This document shows positions 57,101 to 64,000 of a stretch of 64,000 nucleotides of DNA, piece after piece; the stretch's first letter is position 1; each line of letters opens with the position of its first letter. The notes below the pieces were generated by a model, which worked only from the letters and a program-made list of their open reading frames with translations, did no database searches and was not told the origin of the DNA. The position numbers and the translations under genes were made by a program. This stretch comes from Neospora caninum Liverpool (lineage: Eukaryota > Apicomplexa > Conoidasida > Eucoccidiorida > Sarcocystidae). Location: assembly GCF_000208865.1 (NCBI RefSeq), contig NC_018390.1:62001-126000 (forward strand), written 5' to 3'.

Positions 57101-60100
57101 GGACGGGTCGGGTGCACAGCCCTCGCGGAAACTGGATGCAGCAGGCGACAGCCGCCCCGCACTCGGGTAGCTCTCATCGCTCTTCCTCGAGACGGAACTC
57201 GCGGCCTCTGTCTGGCCAGACGAAGGTTCGTCGCTGCTGCCGATAGCGTAGAAACTCACTGGGCTGGCCGGTCGACAAGGCGAGGTGCCAGCTGCCGCCT
57301 GCGACCGCTCGCCGTTCCCGCCACAACGCTGAGAGGCCCACGACTCTTGCCTTTTACCGCCCCGCCCGCTCTTCGTCCACTCGTGATTCCAGTCGTCCAC
57401 ACAGGAAGGCGGAGACTCGCAGGCGACACCCTGGTAGGTCGGCGACTGCCTTCCGTCCCTCGCCTGACCAGTCCCGCGTGCACTCTGCGGTCGTGTGTCT
57501 GTCTTCGGCGACGCGAAAGGCACAGACCCGTGCGGCGCCGCATGGAGGGGCAGAAGAGGCGGCGCACCTGCGAACGGAGACAGCGGAGACGGCGGCAAGG
57601 AGGCGCGCGCGTTGCGTGGATGGAGCGAAGGAGCGCCCGCTGCAGCAGCGGGAGTTAACAGGGGCGAACGCGCCGAGGCAGACGGCGGAGACGCAGGGAT
57701 GTGGGGCGAAGGCGAGGGCTCCACCAGCGCAGCCGCGCAAACCGCGCCGGGAAACGCTGCTGGCCCCGAAGAGACGCCTCCAGTCGGAAGGGAAGCGTGG
57801 GAAGGCGGTTCTGCCGCCTGCCGGTCTGCCTGAGAGGCGGTGAAGGAAGAAGACCGCGGCGGAGGTGAACCCGTCCCGTCGGCGGGCGGTAAGTTGCGTG
57901 GCGGCACAGATGCGTCAGCTGGGACTCGGCCTTTCTTCGCCCTTCCCCCAGCCAGAATGCCTGGTCCCGCAGAAACGGACGGCGACAAAGACGACGGTTT
58001 AAGACCACGCGGGAGACCGTTTCGACCTCTCTGTCCTGCGAAGCCCTCGTCGAAGCGCTCCTCGCCAGCCCCCCCTGCGGCCGGCACGAGAGCGGAGGAC
58101 GAAATCGAGGACAAGCTTGAGCTGCGTTCCCTTCCGGACCCGCTTCCTTTGCCCCTCTCAACGTCTCCACCTCTGTGAACTGGTCCCTCGAACGCGCCTT
58201 CACCCGAGGCCTCGGTCGATCCCCGAACCAGATCTCCCGTGCTTCTGCGGTGCTTCGAAGGCTCAGGGAGTCCGAGACGGCCGTCGCTCCCAGTCCGAGC
58301 GCTCCCATTGGAGCTGCCGACTGCCGCCGGGTCTTCTTCGACTCCCGACACGGACGTGAACTCAGGGAATCCGTCCCCGTCTCGACGCTTCTGACTCAAA
58401 CCGCCCTGAACCTCCTGGTTCACTCGCAGCTCCGCCGGCCGCGCCGCATGCAGCTCCAGGAAGCCAGGACTGCCTCGCTCTTCTCCAGGGCCCCACCTGG
58501 GGACGCCGTCTCCATTCGCCTGGCGACTTCCGCCGTGCGGGCTGCCGCTGCCACCGCAGCTGCCGGTGCTTCTGGTCGGAAACCCGGGATGGTGCCCACC
58601 TCCCGCGGCCGCCTGCGCGCTTCCTGCATGCATCCCGCCGCCCGCGACTCGCCCATTGGATGTGCCTCCACTGCTCCCTGGCACGCCGCCTCGTCCCCAG
58701 TTCTGAGCGTCCGGAGACCCGAGACCTGGGAAGCCGCCGCCTCCAGCGTGGTCTTCACTGTGGAGACTCGAGAGCTGCTGAGAGCCGCGCCTGGAGTCGC
58801 CTGCGCTGCCTGCCGTCGAGACCGCCGCCCCGCGCGTGTTGGATCCAGCACCGCGACCTCCGCTGCCCTCGCTCCTCCCCGGTCCAGCGGGGCTCCCGCC
58901 GTAGTAGAACCCTGCATGCCGAGCCTTCTCGCTCGGCGCTTTCTCCTGGAAGACCAGCTGCTGCGCGCCTCGAAGATCCTCCGCTTCAAAGGGCTGCGAC
59001 GGGGACGCCACCGCGGCGTCACAGTTCTGCGCAGCTCCAGGCTCGCTCGCCGGCGCGTCCGACACGCCTGCGGGCATCCGGGGCGGCGGCCTCGCGCCGG
59101 GATGCTCCACGGGGCGCGGCGGAAGCACTCCAACCCCAGGCGGCCTCGCGCCGTTGAGTGCCGCGACCGCCGCCACGTGCGCGAGCTGCTGCTGGATGAA
59201 GTGCTGCTGCAGCATCTGCTGCTGGAGGAGTTGCTGCTGGTGTTGAACGAGGAGGTGCTGCGGAGTCACCGGCAGGAGCAAGACCACGGGCGGATGAGGC
59301 TGCGCGGAGACCGGCGGAGGCTGCGGAAGAAGATGCGCGGCCGGGGCAGGGACGACGCCTGCGGGTCCCGTCACTGGAGATACGGCAGACCCGCGACCGG
59401 GGACTGCGCCAAGTGCGGACTGACCTGCATGTGCGCCCTCAGCTCCCAAGGGCGACGGAGACAGCAGCGGGTGCTGCGGTCCGCCAACGGGTGCGGACGC
59501 GACCGCGTGGAGGTGCGACGGCGGACGCGGCACAGGCGGCGCAGACGCAGCTGGGTTTTGAACTCCGCCCTTCTTTCCTGGGAGCATCGGCAGATTCGGC
59601 CCGGTCGACGCGCCCAGAGCAGCTCCGAAGCTCGCCGCTTGATGCGCACCCGCAGCCGAGTCATAGGGCGGCGACGGCCGAGTCCCCCAGGCATTGCTTC
59701 CGCCCGCACCTGGAACAGTCGCCGGTGCCCCAGCGCCTCTTCCGGAATCCGTCCCCGCACCCGCACTACTGCCAGGAGCCGGGGTGGGAGCGCTTCGTGC
59801 CGGCCGCACATTCCCTTTTCCACTCTGGTCGTCTGTGCTTCGGTCGGCCTCACACCGCTCCTCGCCTGCAGCGTCTCCGGGGGGCGCCCGGACGGACCCC
59901 GGTCCCGCGTTCGTCCCTGCCTTTGCGCCACTCCGACTGGAAGTCTCCAGGCGCTCCGCAGCGAGCGTTAAGGCGGCCAGCGCCGTCAGAGTTCGTGTCT
60001 CCTCGCGGTCGTTTTTGTTCCCAGATTCGTCCGGCGGCGAAGCCTCAAAGGGACCTTCGCCCGTCTCCCGAGACGCGCGAGGAGGCCCAGCGTCTCCGCT

Positions 60101-63100
60101 CTTCGCGTCACCCACGCGCGCTTCGCTCCGGCCGGCGTGGCCCGCGGAGGCAGAAAACTTTGCGTGCATGGCCTCGCGCAGCTCCTTCTCAGCCTGGTCG
60201 AGGAGACCGCCGACCGCAGCCACGCCCGAAACGCCGCAGTGGCGACACCGAGCCACAGTCGGCTGCAGCGGGGCCCGCATGCCGACGTGGAGAAGCGTCT
60301 GGTGCCTGGGGGCGGCGGTGTGGAACCACGGCGACGTGGCGGCGATGCGGTGGAGAGTCGCGACGCGCGCCATCTCCCAAGACGGCAGCACCCGCAGAGA
60401 CATGGGGGCCTTCGCGCCGGCCTCGGCCCCCTTCGTCTTCCCCGGGACCAGAGACGGGAAGAGAGACAGGAGGGGACGCGCGAGCGAGGAAGGCACTCCA
60501 CACTGGAGAACCGTCAGGCGCGTGACGAAATTGCACGGTGAAAAAAGAACGGGAGGCGTCACGCTCTCTGGATTGACTGGAACCAGCAACGCGGGGAAGT
60601 GACCCTCCGACGAAAAGAACGAGCTCGCCTCTTCCTCTTGACTCGCGTCTTCAGGCGCGTCACCGGCCGAACCGGCCTCACGAGACGATGATGCGCTGTC
60701 TTGCGCGCAGCAAGACAGTGGAAAGACCGAGTCCACGCCGGAGAGAACGTCGACATCTTCCCTATCTCCGCGCCCCCCACTTCCAAGAGTCTCCGCCCCA
60801 CTGGCGTCTTTCCCTATCTCCGGTGGCGTCCCTGCCTCCGGTTGTCCTTCCACTCCGCGTCCCGTTGCAGCCTGCACGCGCGCCGTCTCCCCCGGGTCCG
60901 CCTTCCCATCTGTTGAGGCCGCGCCGTCCGTCTCCGCCGGCCCGTTGGCTGCGGGCCGCCGCCCCTCGCCGCGCGAGCGTCTCTGGCGCGAGAGAAGATA
61001 TCTCTGGAGCGGCTGCAGCCCCACAAGGAGATAGAGGCGCCCGTGAAGCGTGCTGCGGACGTCTCTGCGACTGAGGAACTGCGTACTCCACCAGCCGCCT
61101 TCCTGACAGGTCTTGTTGCTCTCGATGACGCACAATCTGCCCTCGAGAACAGCTAACAGCCAAACCTTCGACGTCAGTGTGGCGGGCCTCATGACGGAGA
61201 TGCGCACGGAATCGGCCAACTCGGAGAGACCTTTACTGGGGGGCATCCCGATTTGCGATCCGCATCCGGTCGCCAAGGCGCTCGACGCGGAGAGCGCCAC
61301 AGCCGCCGCATCGCTTCCTGGCCCTGTCTGCTTCGTCTGGACTGTTTCTGACACAGGCGACGCCTCGGGAGGCGGATCCTCCCGGTCTTCTGCGTCTCCC
61401 GCGCTGAGGAACGCATCAAGCAGAGCTTCGTCCGCGGGTGCGGATTCAGGTTCCTCGTGCTCTTCTTCGTAGGTCGCAGGAAGGAGATACCGGTCGTCTG
61501 AGATCTCGTCGAAGATCGCTGCGACGCCCATCAACAAGTCGCGCCTAAACAGCTGAAGCCCCTGCGTGAAAGGGAAGGTCGGGGACGACCCTGGCGCGCC
61601 GCTGGAGGCCGCGCCTGGAGGTCCCAACTTTGTTTTCTCGTCTCCTTCAGTCTCCAACATCCCCGTCTTCGCGTCGCCCTTCACACGCGCCTCGTGCGCG
61701 TCTGCGCTCGCAGTCTGGTCGTCTCCACCCGCCGCGGACGGCCGCCGCGAAGTCGCGGCAGAGCCCTCCGGCTCTTCCTTGCGCTTCGCCGCACGTTCCT
61801 CTGAAGGCGTCTCGCCGTTCGCAGAGACCGCCGCCCGTCGTTCGATCTGCAGCGTCCGCAAGTGCTGGAGCTGGGTCTGAAGGTGCGAATTCGCGGCTTG
61901 GCTGTGGAGAATCTGCAGGAGGAGGTGAAACCGGTTGACGGCCTTGAGAAAGGAGTTGAGCAGGTGCGCAGCCCTGCCGAGCTCGTAGAGATACACCAGC
62001 CACGTGGCGCTCGAGACCTTCGCCGCGAGGTCGATCGCAGGCTCCTCGCCTGGCCCGCCGCCTGGAGCTGCGCCAGCGTTTCCAGTCGACGTCGAGGCTG
62101 CGGAGCCGCCTGCCTGGAAGCTGCCGCCGGGTCCGACCGTGTGCAGGTACGCGGCGTTCGTCTTGGGGTAGTCGTAGACCGAGAGCAAATCGTCCCAGAC
62201 GCCGCCGTGGCAGAAGGACGAAATGATGCGCTGAGCCGCCTCGGTCCTCGGCTTGGGCACAGAGGACACCAGCAACGGAGACGAAGCCGCACCCACCGGC
62301 AGCGCAGCTCCGCCACTCGCGCTCTGCCGGACACCGTCCCCCCCGGGGCTGCCTCCCGACAAAATCGCCGACGAAGCAAGCGCTTGGTGCAGTTCGGGCG
62401 CGATGACGCCAGACGCGGAAGGCAACTGGCGAAGGCCCCAGTCCTCGCCAGCGGGGGGCGGCGCCACGGAGGGCCGCGGGAACGCCCCTGCAGGCGCGGC
62501 CGCGCCGGACGGCGAGCAGCAGATGAAGATCGACTGCGAGAGACAGGTACGGTTTCGGAGGTGGGCGAAGAACTGGAGCAGCGACAGAAGGAGCGGGAAG
62601 AAGGAGGGAAGAATGGGGGCTGGCAGGCCTACCATGGGCGCGAGAAACCCCAAGGGACTGACGAGGTGTGCAGACGAAGCAGTCCCGTTCCCCGCGCCCC
62701 CGTCAGACGCCTCGGGGCTCTGCGGAGGCTCTGCCTGTCCCGCCCCGTTCTTGGGACTCGAGGCAAGCGAAGCCGACGGGACGCGCCCTACGGCCTTAGG
62801 GCCCGTCTCGCCGTCGCCCTGCGCGGCTTCGGACTCGTCCGCGTCTTTGTCGGATCGTCTTCCGGCCTGCGCGTCGCCTACGCTCTTCTCTTCGTTTCCA
62901 CGCTCCCGCGCGCGCCCCTCACTGGCAGCTGCGCCGAGCAGCCCCGCCGCACGGTCTGCTCGCGAGTTGCATGCGCCCTCGTCGCCAGCGCGGCTCGTTC
63001 GGAGCTGGTGGCGCTGCCCGCCGTGGCAGAAGTAGACCGCGAGAATCATCCAGACGATGCTGGGAAGACCACCCTCCTTCATGGTGGGCAGCTTCCGGTT

Positions 63101-64000
63101 CCGCACCCACACCTTGAGGAGACGCATGAGAGGCCGCAGCTGCGGCCGCTGCTGGAGGACGAAGCTGAAGAACTCCGAATGCCATATGCTGTTGCTCGTG
63201 TTCACGCTGATGTCGCACACGACGGAGGCGTCCGGCGTCCTCAGCGTGAGAATCGGCACGCGCGCCGAGTCGACGAGTTGCAGCTGCACATTCCGCAGCG
63301 GCCAGTCGCTCCCCAAGGCCGACTCGCCTGCATGCGCCAGCTGCTGCTGGACAGCCTCGATCATCGCGCGCAGATGCTGCAGAATGCCCCGGGCGTCGGT
63401 GGCGGGCGCCGACCGGTCCAGCAGGACCACGTCCAAGTCGCTTCCCGCAGCGTCCACGTCGTACGCCGTGCTGCCCGCCAAGTACAGACTCACTTCACTC
63501 CCCAAGATGTTGTGGACAAAGTGCACGAGGGAGTTGTACAGGAGTCGCTTCTCGTCCCGAGCCGAAGCCGTCGGCGTCACGTGGTGCAGCAGCTGCTGCA
63601 GCAGCTGCTCGGAGAGCAACAGAATGCGGCACACTTGGTGCGGAGGCGAAGCATACGAAGACGAGGGAACCGGCGCGGCGCCCACGGGGGCAAGCGCCGG
63701 GACAGGGTTCGCGCTCTGCGAGAGAGGAGCCGCGGGAGGTTGAGAGGCGGACGAAGCTTCCGGCACGGAGACCCCAGAAGGCCCCACGGGGCCCGCCGGG
63801 GAGGAACCCGAGGGACCGGGACTCGCAGCAGACGGAAGAGCAGGCGCACCGGCAGCGGGAGGCGTCGGCTGACGGGACGGGGACGACGAGTCGGGGGAAG
63901 ACGTGGGAGGAGACACCGAAGACGCGCCCGAGCCGTTTTGTGCCCGAGCGCTGGCTGGTGCGGCACCACCGTTTCCAGGAAACACGGCCCCACTGTCAGG
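54197..64000 (-). CDS. Giant Cid1/TUTase-type nucleotidyltransferase, 5' end outside window (3267 codons seen)
   Basis: One uninterrupted frame fills 54197-64000 and is still open at the right edge, so the start lies outside. The pol-beta-type catalytic site is at 63422-63489: AGSTAYDVDAAGSDLDVVL, with GS and the D-x-D pair. The third Asp is in VVCDISVN (63197-63223). The central domain follows (RPLMRLLKVWVRNRKLP, then GGLPSIVWMILAVYFC at about 63.0 kb). This order matches Cid1-like terminal uridylyltransferases and noncanonical poly(A) polymerases, which add U or A to RNA 3' ends. A low-complexity insert of several hundred residues interrupts the domain before a helical region near 61.9-62.0 kb (ATWLVYLYELGRAAHLLNS). 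A further folded part lies near 60.2-61.2 kb. The remaining roughly 2000 residues are Gly/Ser/Pro-rich, with a Gln-rich tract near 59.2-59.3 kb (HQQQLLQQQMLQQHF). Confidence 0.82.
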   Translation of the reverse strand, partial: PDSGAVFPGNGGAAPASARAQNGSGASSVSPPTSSPDSSSPSRQPTPPAAGAPALPSAASPGPSGSSPAGPVGPSGVSVPEASSASQPPAAPLSQSANPVPALAPVGAAPVPSSSYASPPHQVCRILLLSEQLLQQLLHHVTPTASARDEKRLLYNSLVHFVHNILGSEVSLYLAGSTAYDVDAAGSDLDVVLLDRSAPATDARGILQHLRAMIEAVQQQLAHAGESALGSDWPLRNVQLQLVDSARVPILTLRTPDASVVCDISVNTSNSIWHSEFFSFVLQQRPQLRPLMRLLKVWVRNRKLPTMKEGGLPSIVWMILAVYFCHGGQRHQLRTSRAGDEGACNSRADRAAGLLGAAASEGRARERGNEEKSVGDAQAGRRSDKDADESEAAQGDGETGPKAVGRVPSASLASSPKNGAGQAEPPQSPEASDGGAGNGTASSAHLVSPLGFLAPMVGLPAPILPSFFPLLLSLLQFFAHLRNRTCLSQSIFICCSPSGAAAPAGAFPRPSVAPPPAGEDWGLRQLPSASGVIAPELHQALASSAILSGGSPGGDGVRQSASGGAALPVGAASSPLLVSSVPKPRTEAAQRIISSFCHGGVWDDLLSVYDYPKTNAAYLHTVGPGGSFQAGGSAASTSTGNAGAAPGGGPGEEPAIDLAAKVSSATWLVYLYELGRAAHLLNSFLKAVNRFHLLLQILHSQAANSHLQTQLQHLRTLQIERRAAVSANGETPSEERAAKRKEEPEGSAATSRRPSAAGGDDQTASADAHEARVKGDAKTGMLETEGDEKTKLGPPGAASSGAPGSSPTFPFTQGLQLFRRDLLMGVAAIFDEISDDRYLLPATYEEEHEEPESAPADEALLDAFLSAGDAEDREDPPPEASPVSETVQTKQTGPGSDAAAVALSASSALATGCGSQIGMPPSKGLSELADSVRISVMRPATLTSKVWLLAVLEGRLCVIESNKTCQEGGWWSTQFLSRRDVRSTLHGRLYLLVGLQPLQRYLLSRQRRSRGEGRRPAANGPAETDGAASTDGKADPGETARVQAATGRGVEGQPEAGTPPEIGKDASGAETLGSGGRGDREDVDVLSGVDSVFPLSCCAQDSASSSREAGSAGDAPEDASQEEEASSFFSSEGHFPALLVPVNPESVTPPVLFSPCNFVTRLTVLQCGVPSSLARPLLSLFPSLVPGKTKGAEAGAKAPMSLRVLPSWEMARVATLHRIAATSPWFHTAAPRHQTLLHVGMRAPLQPTVARCRHCGVSGVAAVGGLLDQAEKELREAMHAKFSASAGHAGRSEARVGDAKSGDAGPPRASRETGEGPFEASPPDESGNKNDREETRTLTALAALTLAAERLETSSRSGAKAGTNAGPGSVRAPPGDAAGEERCEADRSTDDQSGKGNVRPARSAPTPAPGSSAGAGTDSGRGAGAPATVPGAGGSNAWGTRPSPPYDSAAGAHQAASFGAALGASTGPNLPMLPGKKGGVQNPAASAPPVPRPPSHLHAVASAPVGGPQHPLLSPSPLGAEGAHAGQSALGAVPGRGSAVSPVTGPAGVVPAPAAHLLPQPPPVSAQPHPPVVLLLPVTPQHLLVQHQQQLLQQQMLQQHFIQQQLAHVAAVAALNGARPPGVGVLPPRPVEHPGARPPPRMPAGVSDAPASEPGAAQNCDAAVASPSQPFEAEDLRGAQQLVFQEKAPSEKARHAGFYYGGSPAGPGRSEGSGGRGAGSNTRGAAVSTAGSAGDSRRGSQQLSSLHSEDHAGGGGFPGLGSPDAQNWGRGGVPGSSGGTSNGRVAGGGMHAGSAQAAAGGGHHPGFPTRSTGSCGGSGSPHGGSRQANGDGVPRWGPGEERGSPGFLELHAARPAELRVNQEVQGGLSQKRRDGDGFPEFTSVSGVEEDPAAVGSSNGSARTGSDGRLGLPEPSKHRRSTGDLVRGSTEASGEGAFEGPVHRGGDVERGKGSGSGRERSSSLSSISSSALVPAAGGAGEERFDEGFAGQRGRNGLPRGLKPSSLSPSVSAGPGILAGGRAKKGRVPADASVPPRNLPPADGTGSPPPRSSSFTASQADRQAAEPPSHASLPTGGVSSGPAAFPGAVCAAALVEPSPSPHIPASPPSASARSPLLTPAAAAGAPSLHPRNARASLPPSPLSPFAGAPPLLPLHAAPHGSVPFASPKTDTRPQSARGTGQARDGRQSPTYQGVACESPPSCVDDWNHEWTKSGRGGKRQESWASQRCGGNGERSQAAAGTSPCRPASPVSFYAIGSSDEPSSGQTEAASSVSRKSDESYPSAGRLSPAASSFREGCAPDPSSRARRGPGRDSGDPDRRREEDDERGNRPSSPLGIHSHRNLGATGAGYGDSEGREGQFEKGTSRTRSVEGVARLTSPSSSLQSASPQHPFDPSSVGSFGPASPTDVLERTDGAPRLRACFTGEGGAIGRRRPEYEEGREQTRLGERMNGESVASPARVAGGSEERAQLVSPASFHGDTSLSLRLMGEREETSSAPQVPSSPSSKDTPTASTPSLSERGAAQGATGDSTSSTSSRRVARERIPLKHRAEKLLYVPGALRRQKLLGQRADGQACAPIAGSASSMGQLSVDSPGETGRDRGLAIPPLSPALSLQSCSSGGPPSSGDRDRGSGSLASSSYAGFHSYVASPCTGDRDARRGQGSSTTPNYASSRTSSYHESAATSPGTSFASSPSSYPASRHEPHSHSAGVTGLFGGYHASRNGGNACSRSSSRDSEGRGVSVASASAPATFAGARSGNYRKGAGPDTSRERFAYQDQHDYEEGRKLHAGERLGGRGPPPPSQGIFAYNGAHAFASSASDQQRFTPYGRASGASSGSSGASSVRFRPGEGLDEGGPRASYRGEGTQGPRYASLSGAVGPGERGTGPGSYPGYPPSHHSFMSPKEALRTRHRVVEEVHWRLAHNRKVLSESAHGSANLDHAFAGAPATPVGSDRQSASAAGSGQSSTGGGYLSSQKACSSFAEGQAKAQWVTSSAPAAVGPGPAGECSPPQSPTPDSMCEDESPRSRRDAGATYPSPRDRDRVGPSSFFDRGEDDFPYSGRRGSCHEAHAYANSHFCRRGESSRIPCGIEPSRTTSGGASLPSFRRRPTGSQSHVASPSFQPGASSTATPGPSGFGAAGRGHSSRGSNGGGGVSPFASGYSHDGHATATPGSAGSGMSKNGQARLLHAALNCAVGRSESSGSSPFASSPQFAGVGHFSSRNAEAGRGGRGYASAGGERRLENAASGDLETPPLGARRESSAASGSDDDGRGQER

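Noticed and set aside
58175..59971. 598-codon plus-strand ORF (and others: 53914-55323, 56309-57658, 59413-60525)
   Set aside because: Antisense to the TUTase-like gene; Arg/Ala/Pro-rich shadow of a GC-rich low-complexity coding strand with no motif.

Overview
The window reads as nuclear DNA of a tissue-cyst coccidian (Sarcocystidae: Toxoplasma, Hammondia or Neospora type). Genes are intron-rich with GT-AG introns of about 100-1000 bases. Proteins carry long Ser/Ala/Gly/Gln-rich insertions. Decayed nuclear copies of apicomplexan mitochondrial DNA, and probably of apicoplast DNA, are present. No prokaryotic operon signals, CRISPR arrays or complete transposons were seen.

Layout, left to right. 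(1) 26-3859 (-): PA2G4/EBP1-like protein, running off the left edge. (2) 7167-11285 (+): nine-exon DUF1749 alpha/beta hydrolase with an intact Ser-Asp-His triad. (3) 14724-19093 (+): seven-exon TMEM41/VTT-domain membrane protein, just downstream of a 100-N gap. (4) 21303-24109 (+): five-exon tail-anchored SNARE whose heptad register puts Arg at the zero layer. (5) 25230-39802 (-): a 14.6-kb gene with a normal first and last exon and about 30 predicted microexons of 3-21 nt between them. (6) 42338-43812 (-): two-exon four-TM protein whose intron holds a mitochondrial rRNA fragment next to apicoplast-like AT-rich DNA. (7) 44468-45319 (-): last two exons of an unrecognised gene. (8) 46566-47111 (-): VMA21-like V-ATPase assembly factor ending in a KKxx signal. 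(9) 48254-51431 (+): seven-exon DDX47/Rrp3-type DEAD-box helicase. (10) a decayed cytochrome b fragment near 52.4 kb. (11) 54197-64000 (-): a very large Cid1/TUTase-type nucleotidyltransferase read as one exon of more than 9.8 kb, running off the right edge.

The genes do not form one pathway. Several serve the secretory and endomembrane system (TMEM41, SNARE, VMA21). Others serve RNA metabolism and ribosome biogenesis (DDX47, TUTase, PA2G4).

The outstanding object is the microexon gene. Exon 1 encodes a signal-anchor or signal peptide, a TM segment and the start of a coiled coil. The coil then continues through microexons that often come as 15-nt plus 6-nt pairs, together one heptad. The 6-nt member starts with a Leu codon in six cases. 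In the block from 35.6 to 27.4 kb, 24 consecutive predicted microexons keep one open frame. All exon structures here come from reading splice consensus, frame continuity and protein similarity by eye; no transcript data were available.
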